Assembly: GCA_965240365.1 (NCBI GenBank)
Contig: OZ251218.1
Span: 1,240,001-1,304,000, forward strand
Direction: 5' to 3'
Source: G965240365 sp965240365
GTDB lineage: Bacteria > Pseudomonadota > Gammaproteobacteria > Eutrophobiales > Eutrophobiaceae
DNA: 64,000 nucleotides
Positions 24,382 through 33,016 of this stretch are shown here, in pieces. Under the pieces are notes generated by a model. The model did not search any database. It saw only the letters and a program-made list of their open reading frames with translations, and was not told where the DNA came from. Position numbers and translations under genes: made by a program. Positions within the stretch are counted from its first letter, which is position 1; each line of letters opens with the position of its first letter.

Positions 24382-25749
24382 ATGAGTGATTTGAGATCCT
24401 TTCTGACCGATTTGGCGGTTGAAAAAATTCCCGAAAATGTTTTGACCCGGACCCGATATTTGATGCTCGACTTGCTCGGCAACGGTCTTTCCGCTGTCGA
24501 AACTCCGTTGCACCGGTTCATTTGCGAGATGGCACAAGAACAGTTCGCGGCAGGGCCCGGGCAAATAGCCGCCCCCGTTTTGTTTAACAGCGGCTTTGCG
24601 AGTCCGGCAGGGGCAGCCCTGGCCGGGGGGATGACCATTGACGCCATTGACGCGCATGATGGCCACAAGTTGACCAAGGGGCACGTTGGCTGCGCTGTTC
24701 TTCCGGCTTTGTTGGCCTGTTTGCCGGCAATGGATCGCAAAATTTCCGGACTCGAATTCCTGGCCTTGCTGGTGGCAGGGTATGAAATAGGGACCCGCTC
24801 AGGGATTGCCTTGCATGCGAGCGCGCCAGATTACCATAGCTCTGGCGCCTGGAACGCCGTCACATGCGCGGCGCTTGGCGCGCATATGCTTGACCTTGAT
24901 CCAGTGGCCTTCGGGCACGCGCTCGGGATCGCGGAATATCACGGCCCGCGCAGCCAGATGATGCGCGCCATTGATCACCCGACCATGCTCAAGGACGGCT
25001 CCGGTTGGGGTGGGATGGCAGGCGTCTCAGCGGCCTTTATGGCGCGCAAGGGCTTTACCGGCGCTCCCGCGATCTCCGTCCTTGCAGACGATGTGCAGCA
25101 CGCCTGGCAGGGGCTTGGAAACAACTGGATGGTAATGGAGCAATACGTTAAAGGCTTCCCGGTATGTCGCTGGGGGCAGCCGGCTGTTGCCGGCGCGCTC
25201 CAGTTGCGCGAATTACATGGTTTTGCCTCTACCGATATCGTTGGCGTGGAGGTAAAGACTTTCCACGAGGCGACCCGGTTGTTTTCAGACGTTCCTGCAG
25301 ACACGGAACAGGCCCAATATGCAATTTCTTTCCCCGTGGCAGCGGCGCTGGCTCGCGGGGAAGTGGGCATTGGCGAGATTTCCAGCGCGGCCTTTTCGGA
25401 TCAGGAAATTTTGGATGTGCACCGGAAAATCACATTGGTGGAATCGGACGATTATAATGCCGCTTTTCCGGCCCAGCGATATGCCGATGTGTCTATTACG
25501 CTTGCTGACGGGCGCGTTTTGTCGGTTGAGAATACTATGGCCAAAGGTGACCCCGAGACGCCCTATACCAATGCAGAAATAGAAGAAAAGTTTTTCTGGT
25601 TGACGGCTCCGGTTTGTTCTGTCAGGTTCGCTTCACGGGTGCGTGACGCGGTGATGGCCCTAGATGACACGAGGTCTGGTCTTGAAACCCTTGTGGATGC
25701 CATTTCGCGCAAACCCGTTCCAACGGTGGGCCGATACCAAAAGTTCTGA
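24382..25749 (+). CDS. MmgE/PrpD family protein
   Basis: The protein has 455 residues. GGMTIDAIDAHDGHKLTKGH, followed by VGCAVLPALLA, is the conserved core of the MmgE/PrpD fold (2-methylcitrate dehydratase, cis-aconitate decarboxylase and iminodisuccinate epimerase relatives). The rest, with IAEYHGPRSQMM and a C-terminal lid domain, also fits. Its reaction here cannot be assigned: no other methylcitrate-cycle gene is nearby. Its place between the transporter and the oxidase suggests a role with a carboxylated amine substrate. Start ATG 24382; an upstream ribosome site is weak. Confidence 0.88.
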   Translation: MSDLRSFLTDLAVEKIPENVLTRTRYLMLDLLGNGLSAVETPLHRFICEMAQEQFAAGPGQIAAPVLFNSGFASPAGAALAGGMTIDAIDAHDGHKLTKGHVGCAVLPALLACLPAMDRKISGLEFLALLVAGYEIGTRSGIALHASAPDYHSSGAWNAVTCAALGAHMLDLDPVAFGHALGIAEYHGPRSQMMRAIDHPTMLKDGSGWGGMAGVSAAFMARKGFTGAPAISVLADDVQHAWQGLGNNWMVMEQYVKGFPVCRWGQPAVAGALQLRELHGFASTDIVGVEVKTFHEATRLFSDVPADTEQAQYAISFPVAAALARGEVGIGEISSAAFSDQEILDVHRKITLVESDDYNAAFPAQRYADVSITLADGRVLSVENTMAKGDPETPYTNAEIEEKFFWLTAPVCSVRFASRVRDAVMALDDTRSGLETLVDAISRKPVPTVGRYQKF

Positions 25750-25801
25750 GCAAGAGCCGAAGGTTATAGCCTCCCTGCCTCGGGAGAGTATGCGAATAAA
25801 C

Positions 25802-27148
25802 TCAGCTCCAGGGATAGGGGCTGTTGGAGACCGGGTGAAGGTCGCCGCTCGCATACCGCTCAAAGCGGAAAGGCTTCAGAAGGGCAGACTCTTCACCAAG
25901 AATCTCGTTGGCGACCAACTCGCCAACTCCAATCATTTTGTAGCCATGATTGGAATCGGCGATCATATAGAGATTCTCGCGGAAGGCCTGAAATATCGGA
26001 AAACTGTCGGGAGTAAAACAGCCGATTCCGCCGGAAGCCTCTCTGTGATATTTGGGCATGGTCCCGGTGAAGCGCTCGTTACAGAATGCCAGGGCAGATA
26101 CCCACATATGCGCAAATTCCGGGGAAGAGACGAATTCCGCTGAAGACGGGCCGTAGGGATCGATAGCCACGTCTTTTGCTTCTTTATTGACCTTGTATGG
26201 CATGGCGCCACCCTGGATGCCGCCAAAATTATAGTCCGGCTTGTAATATATGCCCCACATTTCATCAGTAATCAAGCCGCCGTCCATGTCAGAATACAGA
26301 GGCGCGTCTGTATCGACATGAATGACCGGCGGCAGTTTGCCGTCATTTGTTTTGAAGGAGCCTGGATCAACGCGCAAAACGCCTTCTTCCAGTTGCCAGA
26401 ACTGCCACATCGGCATCCCGTCATGCACGGCGCCGTCTTTGTCTTTAATGGAAACGCTTTCCGGCAGTTCCGCCATACTCCAGAAATCACGCGCCCAAGG
26501 ACCAGCGCCAACAACACAATAGTCACATTTGATGATGCCTCTGTCGGTATCGACAGCTTTGATGGCAGAACCTGCGCCATTGACCCCGATCAGGCCCTTG
26601 ACAATTACGCCGGAGATAATACGGACACCTTCGACCTCAGCCATATCTGCCAGGGCATAAATGGCAGCCGCATTATGGGCGTAACCTCCCTTCTTTTCAT
26701 GCAGTACGGAGGTAATGCCCCTGGCGCGCCAGTCAGAGAAGATGTTCTTCATGTAGTCACGGGAAGCCTTCTCGCCTTCGATGAATTCGGACGCATAGCC
26801 GATCGCTTTTTGCTCTTCAAAGATTTGAGCGACATCTTCGCGCATACTTTCCGCAGAAACCTGCATATAGCCGACGGGGTTATACTGGAAGGCTTCTGCA
26901 TTGGCCTCCCAATGCTCTACGGAATGCGCCATCAACTCGCGCATTGCCGGCTGGAAGTAGTTGTTCCGCACCACCCCGCAGGCAATTCCGGAAGCGCCGG
27001 CGGCAATACCGGTTTTATCAATCACGATAATATCTTTGCCGCTACCTTTGCCCCTGTTTTTGAGCCCTTTGGCCAAGTGCAGCGCTGTGGATAATCCATG
27101 GATACCAGCGCCGATTATCAGGTACTTCGAGGACTTTGGAAAACTCAT
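25802..27148 (-). CDS. FAD-dependent amine oxidoreductase (DAO / sarcosine oxidase beta-like)
   Basis: The protein has 448 residues from ATG 27148, with GGAG 11 bases before. The dinucleotide-binding fold is YLIIGAGIHGLSTALHLAKG, followed by DKTGIAAGASGIACGVVRNN, typical of the glycine/sarcosine/dimethylglycine oxidase group. The C-terminal GCFTPDSFPIFQ and YMIADSNHGYKMIGVGELVA complete the FAD site. It probably oxidises the N-methyl amine produced by the Rieske enzyme (dimethylglycine or sarcosine, by analogy). It is transcribed divergently from the Rieske gene and converges on the PrpD gene. Confidence 0.88.
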   Translation of the reverse strand: MSFPKSSKYLIIGAGIHGLSTALHLAKGLKNRGKGSGKDIIVIDKTGIAAGASGIACGVVRNNYFQPAMRELMAHSVEHWEANAEAFQYNPVGYMQVSAESMREDVAQIFEEQKAIGYASEFIEGEKASRDYMKNIFSDWRARGITSVLHEKKGGYAHNAAAIYALADMAEVEGVRIISGVIVKGLIGVNGAGSAIKAVDTDRGIIKCDYCVVGAGPWARDFWSMAELPESVSIKDKDGAVHDGMPMWQFWQLEEGVLRVDPGSFKTNDGKLPPVIHVDTDAPLYSDMDGGLITDEMWGIYYKPDYNFGGIQGGAMPYKVNKEAKDVAIDPYGPSSAEFVSSPEFAHMWVSALAFCNERFTGTMPKYHREASGGIGCFTPDSFPIFQAFRENLYMIADSNHGYKMIGVGELVANEILGEESALLKPFRFERYASGDLHPVSNSPYPWS

Positions 27149-27253
27149 CAGGCTTACTCCGAATATGAAAGACAACACTTCAAGAGAACCGCAAAAAAAT
27201 TATTCTATCTGCTCAAATATGGCGGAAGAGGAGAGTAAGCGCGTTCTGATTTT

Positions 27254-27279
27254 CGACAACATCAGTCAATCTTGCGACA
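27254..27279 (-). promoter_or_regulatory. Candidate operator upstream of the FAD oxidase gene
   Basis: On the minus strand TGTCG occurs at 27279-27275 and again at 27258-27254, exactly 21 bp apart, matching the spacing in the two duplicated regions at 19.9 and 23.3 kb. It lies about 105-130 bases upstream of the oxidase start. Confidence 0.5.
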
Positions 27280-27352
27280 AAATGGTTTACCCGGACTTTA
27301 TCTTAAATTTTGTAGAAACAGGCGCAGTATGGTGTTGATTCAGGAAATCGGT

Positions 27353-27378
27353 TGGCAATTTTTTTGTGAATTTTGTCG
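27353..27378 (+). promoter_or_regulatory. Candidate operator upstream of the Rieske gene
   Basis: TGTCG at 27374-27378 is followed by a T-run, as in the other sites (TGTCGTTTTT). The partner half-site 21 bp upstream is weak (TGGCA at 27353-27357). Confidence 0.35.
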
Positions 27379-27459
27379 TTTTTTTGTAAGCGGCACATAT
27401 TAGATTAAGGTTAACATGAAGTCTGGTTTGAGTTTCAATAAACTGCGTTGAGGTGAAGT

Positions 27460-28719
27460 ATGGCGACTTCCCTGACTGATAATGATATTTCTCGCTCGCG
27501 AGATCTGCTCGGGCAATGCCGGGATGGGTACTCGCTGCCTCAGGAATTCTATAGTGATCAAATGATCCATCGTCTGGATATGGCTGCCATATTCCAAAAG
27601 GAATGGATTTTTGTGGGGCCGGAATGTGAATTGCCCCAGCCGGGTGATTACGTCACCCTGCAAATTGACGTGGCGCCTGTCATTGTTTTGCGGGCGCCTG
27701 ACAACACCTTGCGGGCTTACCATAATACCTGTCGTCATCGTGGTTCCAGGCTGTGCAGGGAGAGCAGGGGTCATGCCGCCAATCTGGTTTGCCCTTATCA
27801 TCAGTGGACTTACGACCTGGAAGGCAGCCTCATTGCCACTCGTTACATGCCGGCAGATCTGGAGCGTGAAGACTTCCCTCTGGGCAGGGTGCATGTTGTA
27901 TCCATCGAAGGTCTGATCTACGTGTGCCTGGCCGAAACGCCGCCCGATATAGAAAAGTTCCGCGCCGAAATAACGCCCTATATCGCGCCGCACGAGCCAC
28001 GTAAAACCAAGATTGTCCACGAGTCAGTGATCGTCGAAGACGCTAACTGGAAGCTCGTGATCGAGAATAACCGGGAATGTTATCACTGCGCCGGGGCGCA
28101 CCCGGAACTGCTCGTTTCACTGGTGGAAATGGCCTTACCCAACGATACCCGTTTTGCGGAAGAATATGAAATCATGCGGGCCAAGGCGGCAGAATGGGAC
28201 AAGTTGGGGTTGCCCCACAAACCCATGGATGGTGGCGTGGAATATCGCGGAATCCGTTTGCCGTTTCGCAAGGGGGCTATATCAATGACTCTTGATGGCA
28301 AATTGGGATGCAAAAAGCTTCTGGGGAATCTGGTGGAGCCGGATCTTGGCTCTGTACGGGCATTCCGGATCCCCAATAACTGGCACCATTTCCTGTCGGA
28401 TCATATTCTGCATTTCAGAGTTTTGCCGCTGGGGCCGGATAAAACTGAAGTTCGTACAGTCTGGATGGTCCATGAAGACGCGCTTGAAGGCTGGGATTAC
28501 GATCCGGTCCGTCTGTCCGAAGTCTGGACGGCAACCAATGCTCAAGATCAAATGCTCGCCGAAGAGAATCACCGTGGCATTAAATCGCCAGGCTATCGAC
28601 CGGGGCCTTACTCACAGGAAGCGGAATTCATGATCCTGCATTTCATGAACTGGTATCGTGGGCGCCTTGGCAACCACCTTGGCGGCGGTACTGACGCCGG
28701 GAAGACTGTGGCAGGGTAA
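27460..28719 (+). CDS. gbcA: Rieske non-haem iron oxygenase, glycine betaine monooxygenase GbcA-like
   Basis: The protein has 419 residues. The Rieske centre is CRHRGSRLC then CPYHQWTYDLEG (CxH...CxxH). The catalytic domain has ENNRECYHCAGAHPELLVSL with the bridging Glu/Asp and iron-binding His pair, and later ISMTLDGKLGCKKL and AEENHRGIKSPGYRPGPYS, the pattern of GbcA. GbcA demethylates glycine betaine to dimethylglycine; stachydrine demethylase is a near relative, so the substrate is likely but not certain. GAGGTGAAGT precedes the ATG. The reductase gene follows at once. Confidence 0.9.
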   Translation: MATSLTDNDISRSRDLLGQCRDGYSLPQEFYSDQMIHRLDMAAIFQKEWIFVGPECELPQPGDYVTLQIDVAPVIVLRAPDNTLRAYHNTCRHRGSRLCRESRGHAANLVCPYHQWTYDLEGSLIATRYMPADLEREDFPLGRVHVVSIEGLIYVCLAETPPDIEKFRAEITPYIAPHEPRKTKIVHESVIVEDANWKLVIENNRECYHCAGAHPELLVSLVEMALPNDTRFAEEYEIMRAKAAEWDKLGLPHKPMDGGVEYRGIRLPFRKGAISMTLDGKLGCKKLLGNLVEPDLGSVRAFRIPNNWHHFLSDHILHFRVLPLGPDKTEVRTVWMVHEDALEGWDYDPVRLSEVWTATNAQDQMLAEENHRGIKSPGYRPGPYSQEAEFMILHFMNWYRGRLGNHLGGGTDAGKTVAG

Positions 28720-28724
28720 ATGTG

Positions 28725-29801
28725 ATGACAGTTCATTTCCCCAAAGCCGGGCTGCCTGTTGCCGATATTGCGGACTATGACTTCAAACTGGTAGCGCGGC
28801 GCCGGGAGACATCTAACATCGTGACCTTTACTTTCGATATTTTTGCCGCCGAAGGTCAGCCGTTTCGTCACCTGCCGGGCCAATCGGTTGCCATCACATT
28901 CCCGATGCCAGAAGGTGATGCAGTCCGGACATTCACCATCGCCAGTTCCGGGCTGCGGGAAAACCAGGCGGAATTAACCATAAAGGCGGCGCCTGATGCC
29001 CAGGCGACCCGTTGGGCCCATGATCACCTTGAAATCGGTCAGACATTGAAGGCGCGTGGTCCGCTTGGAAAGTTTTCCGTGATTCATGCCCCCAATCAGC
29101 CACTTTTGCTGATCGGCGCCGGGAGCGGAATTACCCCTGTTATGTCAATGCTCCGGTGGTTGCATGGCCGGGGCGAGGAAACCGATGCGGTATTCATTCA
29201 AGTCGCGCGGGCCCCTGAATATCTGTTGTTTCAGGATGAACTGACGAAAATTGCCTCAGAAATGCCGAAGTTGCATCGTTATGACGTTGTGACGCGGTTG
29301 GCGGATAATTTTGACTGGAATGGCTATCGCGGCCGTATCACTGGAACGGCACTGGAAACCATGGTGCCGAATCTGTCAAGGCGGACAGCGTTCTGCTGTG
29401 GGCCGGATGGTTTTATGGCAGACATCAAATCGCTCTGGGAACGATCTGGCGGGCTGATCGAGAAGTTCCATACCGAAAGTTTTGGCGTATCAATCAATAC
29501 CGTTGCTGTTCGTCCGGCACAAATATCTCAAGACCCCGGAACCGGATTCAAGGGATCAATAGATGGCGTCGCTTTTGAACTCTCAAGCGAGGATACCCTG
29601 CTGGAAGCTGTCGCCAGTGCCGGGAAATGCATCCCGAGTGGATGCCGCGAAGGCCAGTGTGGCGCCTGCCGGGTGAGGCTGGTAGCAGGCGAGGTTGAAA
29701 TGTCACACCAGCAAGGCATCAGCCGGAAAGAAGAACAAAGTGGTATCATTCTGACCTGTTGCTCCCGAGCCAGATCCGATGTGGTGCTCCAGTCAGTCTG
29801 A
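28725..29801 (+). CDS. gbcB: Ferredoxin reductase, GbcB-like
   Basis: The protein has 358 residues from ATG 28725; GTG 28722 is equally possible. An FAD domain (FRHLPGQSVAITFPMPEGDA, then RTFTIASS) and an NAD domain (LLIGAGSGITPVMSMLRWLH, FCCGPDGFM) come first. A plant-type 2Fe-2S domain is C-terminal: CIPSGCREGQCGACRVRLVA and LTCCSRA give the four cysteines. This order is that of GbcB, which passes electrons from NADH to the Rieske oxygenase encoded just upstream. Confidence 0.92.
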   Translation: MTVHFPKAGLPVADIADYDFKLVARRRETSNIVTFTFDIFAAEGQPFRHLPGQSVAITFPMPEGDAVRTFTIASSGLRENQAELTIKAAPDAQATRWAHDHLEIGQTLKARGPLGKFSVIHAPNQPLLLIGAGSGITPVMSMLRWLHGRGEETDAVFIQVARAPEYLLFQDELTKIASEMPKLHRYDVVTRLADNFDWNGYRGRITGTALETMVPNLSRRTAFCCGPDGFMADIKSLWERSGGLIEKFHTESFGVSINTVAVRPAQISQDPGTGFKGSIDGVAFELSSEDTLLEAVASAGKCIPSGCREGQCGACRVRLVAGEVEMSHQQGISRKEEQSGIILTCCSRARSDVVLQSV

Positions 29802-29824
29802 ATCTTTAGCGGAGAGTAAGAGAC

Positions 29825-29905
29825 ATGAAATATTCCTGGCTGCATATTGTCAAACAATGGCGAAACCCTGTCCCGGCGTATGAATACAACGGTTGGATGA
29901 GTTAG
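29825..29905 (+). CDS. Possible 26-residue protein after gbcB
   Basis: The frame MKYSWLHIVKQWRNPVPAYE continues YNGWMS and stops at TAG. GGAGAG lies about nine bases before the ATG. The aromatic-rich composition looks protein-like, and the gene would be translated with gbcB. It could also be the 5' end of a lost gene. No family recognised. Confidence 0.3.
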   Translation: MKYSWLHIVKQWRNPVPAYEYNGWMS

Positions 29906-29975
29906 GTCGCTTATTCTCTCAATCTCGAAAGTTGTGGGTTAGTATGTTGATCAAGACGAGCATGGAAACAAGAGG

Positions 29976-31001
29976 TTGATACAGCAAAACGACAACAAAT
30001 TCTGGCCACCCTCCAAGCCGGAAGGGAGCGAAGCTAATAATGGTCCCGCCAAAACAGAGGTGTTTGAATTCATCCTGTTGAACCAGTTTTCGATGATGTC
30101 GGTCATGGCTGCCATCGAGCCGCTGCGAATGGCCAACAGATTGCTCGGCTATCAGGCCTATGAATGGCGTCTGGTGTCGGAACTTGGCGGGGGTGTCTCT
30201 GCTTCAAATGGTATTGAGGTGTCTGTTTCCGGTGAACTGGAAAACGATTTTATACCGGATTACAGCGTGGTTTGCGTTGGTATGAGCCTGGTGGCGCAGA
30301 ATCAGTCCCGCCTGCTGACAATCCTGAATAAACGCGCCAGGGCGGGCGTGACTGTGGGGGCGGTATCCATGGGGACCATTTTTCTCGTCCGGGCAGGATT
30401 GCTGAACGATGTCCCGTACACGATCCACTGGGAGGGTTTCCCGGCAATGAAGGAGAAATTTCCGGAAGCGAATGTTTCCCAGGTATTGTTTGAGATTGGC
30501 CCCAAGCGTTTCACTTGTGCTGGTGGTATTTCCAGTCTGGACCTGTTCCTTCATCTTATCCGGGCAACCCATGGTGACCGGGTCTCGCGCGAGGTGGCCA
30601 ACCAGTTCCAGGTGGATCGCATACGTGGCGGGTTTCTCAGCCAGCGATCCGGCAGTTCCATCCATATGGAAAATGCGCCAAGGCAACTCGTTGCTGCAAT
30701 CAAGATCATGCAGGCCAATATAGAAAACCCGGTTTCTACGAGAGAGATTGCCCATAAAATCGGAATGAGCACGCGCACCCTGGAAAGAGTCTTCAAGACC
30801 AGAACAGGCTATACACCGGCAAAATATTACCGTATCCTGCGCCTTGAACGGGCTCGTGATTTACTGATACATTCTAATATGAAAAATGTCGAAATCGCAT
30901 TTGCAACAGGGTTCCATTCCAGTAATTATTTTGCTCAGTGTTTTGAAAAGCACTTCCAGATGTCGCCGACGAAAGCCAGGGATAGATTCAGCATAGTCTG
31001 A
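29976..31001 (+). CDS. GlxA-type AraC family regulator (GbdR-like)
   Basis: The protein has about 341 residues. The N-terminal DJ-1/PfpI-like domain reads FILLNQFSMMSVMAAIEPLR and MANRLLG, then AVSMGTIFLVRAGLL; the C-terminal AraC DNA-binding domain has STREIAHKIGMSTRTLERVF and the signature around VEIAFATGFHSSNYFAQCFE. Regulators of this layout (GbdR, CdhR, ArgR of pseudomonads) control betaine, carnitine and arginine catabolism. It probably activates the island through the TGTCG sites. The start is uncertain: TTG 29976 has AGAGG abutting it. Confidence 0.9.
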   Translation: MIQQNDNKFWPPSKPEGSEANNGPAKTEVFEFILLNQFSMMSVMAAIEPLRMANRLLGYQAYEWRLVSELGGGVSASNGIEVSVSGELENDFIPDYSVVCVGMSLVAQNQSRLLTILNKRARAGVTVGAVSMGTIFLVRAGLLNDVPYTIHWEGFPAMKEKFPEANVSQVLFEIGPKRFTCAGGISSLDLFLHLIRATHGDRVSREVANQFQVDRIRGGFLSQRSGSSIHMENAPRQLVAAIKIMQANIENPVSTREIAHKIGMSTRTLERVFKTRTGYTPAKYYRILRLERARDLLIHSNMKNVEIAFATGFHSSNYFAQCFEKHFQMSPTKARDRFSIV

Positions 31002-31070
31002 GCTTGTTGGCTCTTCCCTCGGTATTTGTCAGCGTAGTTTGGTCATTCCAAATGAGCGACCTGCCTGCGC

Positions 31071-32254
31071 CCATAGTACACGACTCATTTAGCTCTGAAG
31101 TGTATTAATGGGTCTTTTTGTGTCTGTTTGTGTCCGGGCCTGTAGGGCTTTCTGGGGCTGATAGAGTATCCAGTTTCGTAGGGCATCAAGGCCGGTTCGG
31201 AACCATGATTTTTCGCGTCTGGCATGGGTTTTTCTGCGGATAGTCTTGCGTCCCATGGTTTTGGTGGCGCATCGATAGGCCCATGTCACGGCGAGGGCGA
31301 CGACAACAAGCAGGGTGGCGAGTTTGTCGGGATGGGTGATGTGGGTATCCTCAATATTGAGGCCACGGGTCTTGGCATCGGCGAACAAGCACTCGACAGC
31401 CCATCGGCGCCGATAGAGATTGAAGCCTCGTCTGGCGTTTTCAAGATGGGTCGCAACGATGAGCAGTTCCTCCTTTTTGATGCGTTTGGCGCTCACGTGC
31501 CGTTGGTTTTTAGAAGTGGGTTCCATCCCTTTCAGCCAACCCTGCCATGAGCCGCGCTTGTGCTTGCGCAAAAGAGTTCGAAACTGTTGCAGGCTGCCAT
31601 CCTCAAGGCGAAGCGGTATATCCTCCTTGAGCCGAATGGCAAAGGGCACCTTGTTTTCTACCAGGCATGTTATCCATTCGGCGCCGATAAACTCCCGGTC
31701 TGCCAACCACGCTTTAATGGATGAGGCCCCGAACAGGCGCAGATAACGTCGTATCAGCGCGATGCGTTGCGCGGTGTTGGAATGACCCGAGTGGCCAATG
31801 AGTGTCCACATCAACGGGACTCGGAACCGACCCGTTACGACCGCCAGAACAAGCAGGTTCACTTCGCTCGCACCCCGTTTCCAATGGGTGCGGTCAAGCG
31901 CCAAAAAGGTCGGACGGTTAAGCCTTAAAAGCCGAATAATCAACCACGCGGCGCTGTCGCCGTTGAGCCGCACAGGCTGGAAGAACCGTTGTAGACGGCG
32001 GTAATTCGAAGCGTGCAGGGCAGGGCCGGGGAACTGGCTGGCTAGATGCCACAGGTTCACCGTGCGACTGTTCGCCAAACCCAACACTAACACGGCCAAA
32101 GTTTCAAGCCGCGTCTTGCTCAGATTAAAATGCGGGCGTAATGTCGCCAATAGAGGGGCGAGGAGTGAGCCAAACATTGCGAAGAGCCTTGTGGTTGAGA
32201 ATCTTCAAGTCGACTCCTTTTCGCCTCTCAATGCAATAGCGTCGTGTACTATGG
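31071..32254 (-). mobile_element. IS4-family insertion sequence, apparently complete
   Basis: The 1184-bp element is bounded by the 14-bp inverted repeat CCATAGTACACGAC (31071-31084 and, inverted, 32241-32254). It holds one intact transposase gene. No direct target duplication is visible; instead the flanks CCTGCCTGCGC and CAACAGGCAGG are the two arms of a palindrome that is common in this window, so the element appears to have entered its centre. Confidence 0.85.
31089..32177 (-). CDS. IS4-family transposase
   Basis: The protein has 362 residues. The DDE residues are visible: Asp in FLALDRTHWKRG, Asp in KAWLADREFIGAEW, and Glu in the IS4 signature YRRRWAVECLFADAK, which fits Y(2)R(3)E(6)K exactly. 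The frame is uninterrupted, so the enzyme may be active. It fills nearly the whole insertion sequence between the inverted repeats. Confidence 0.93.
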   Translation of the reverse strand: MFGSLLAPLLATLRPHFNLSKTRLETLAVLVLGLANSRTVNLWHLASQFPGPALHASNYRRLQRFFQPVRLNGDSAAWLIIRLLRLNRPTFLALDRTHWKRGASEVNLLVLAVVTGRFRVPLMWTLIGHSGHSNTAQRIALIRRYLRLFGASSIKAWLADREFIGAEWITCLVENKVPFAIRLKEDIPLRLEDGSLQQFRTLLRKHKRGSWQGWLKGMEPTSKNQRHVSAKRIKKEELLIVATHLENARRGFNLYRRRWAVECLFADAKTRGLNIEDTHITHPDKLATLLVVVALAVTWAYRCATKTMGRKTIRRKTHARREKSWFRTGLDALRNWILYQPQKALQARTQTDTKRPINTLQS

Positions 32255-32668
32255 CAACAGGCAGGCGAAAGCCGGAATCCATGAGAGCGGGGCGGAATGA
32301 AATATTCCCTTGTCATTCCGACCTGACTGCGACAGACAGGTCGGGTAGTCCCTGTACCTGTCAATGACTCACAGGCTACCCGATTTCTTTTCTCAGCAAA
32401 GCCTCACTTCTGTCTGAGTCTGTACAAAAAAAGCCGGGGCAATATGCGCGCGGCCGTCCGTTCTGCTCAGGGTGACCACAAATTCGGCGCAATGCTCCAG
32501 GCACGGGGCATGATTCGGACTAATGCTTTGATACAGCTTATTCAACGCTTGGCAATAAGCACAGGCTGACCTCGCGGGAGATGGCCGACAGGGCCGAAAA
32601 ATGCCGGGGATCGATTCGGATACTATCAAAGCCTCGGCTCCTGGGAGGGCAAACCGTGTAATACGTGG
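32255..32668. other. Intergenic repeat-rich stretch
   Basis: No gene is seen. It begins with the right arm of the split palindrome, then the block AAGCCGGAATCCATGAG shared with 17430. A segment near 32384-32430 (GATTTCTTTTCTCAGCAAAG, then CCTCACTTCTGTCT) recurs near 50878-50920. Confidence 0.6.
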
Positions 32669-32998
32669 AAACCGGCACAGGCGACAACCTCATCTCGCCC
32701 CATCTGGGCGGTATTTTGTTGTAAAATAACAGGCGGGACTTGATTCAACAGATAGCGGCGAACCGCCATAAACGCTGAGATTTCATTGAGAAAGGGAGAT
32801 TTGCTCATCTCAAGATTCCTTTTAAAAAATTGTTGATATTTCGCCTTAACTGTGATTACAATACAGTCCGTGTTGCAGACCAGTTATCCGCTGATTTAGG
32901 GCATAAAAGGGATGCATCTATTTTTACAGCTATTTTAAAGGCTTACATCGATCTTTTATCACAGTAAAATTAGAAACTCGCCTAAGCAATACTGTTAA
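32669..32998 (+). repeat. Repeated leader of about 330 bp, copy 2
   Basis: It matches 17546-17885 with scattered substitutions. It keeps GCCCCATCTGGGC, the AACGCTGAGATTTCATTGAG block and the promoter boxes but lacks the GCAGGCCAA hairpin. It leads into a small membrane-protein gene here and into a DUF4160 gene at the other site. Confidence 0.85.
32833..32862 (+). promoter_or_regulatory. Promoter conserved in the repeated leader, copy 2
   Basis: TTGATA at 32833-32838, an 18-bp spacer and TACAAT at 32857-32862, as in copy 1. Confidence 0.6.
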
Positions 32999-33016
32999 AT
33001 GCCCAGGAAAGAAAAT

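Noticed and set aside
23266..24684. A 472-codon open frame on the minus strand over the binding-protein gene
   Set aside because: The plus strand encodes a recognisable substrate-binding protein and the start of the PrpD protein; the antisense translation has no domain.
26318..27094. A 258-codon plus-strand frame within the FAD oxidase gene
   Set aside because: It is the shadow of the minus-strand oxidase, which has FAD-binding motifs and a ribosome site.
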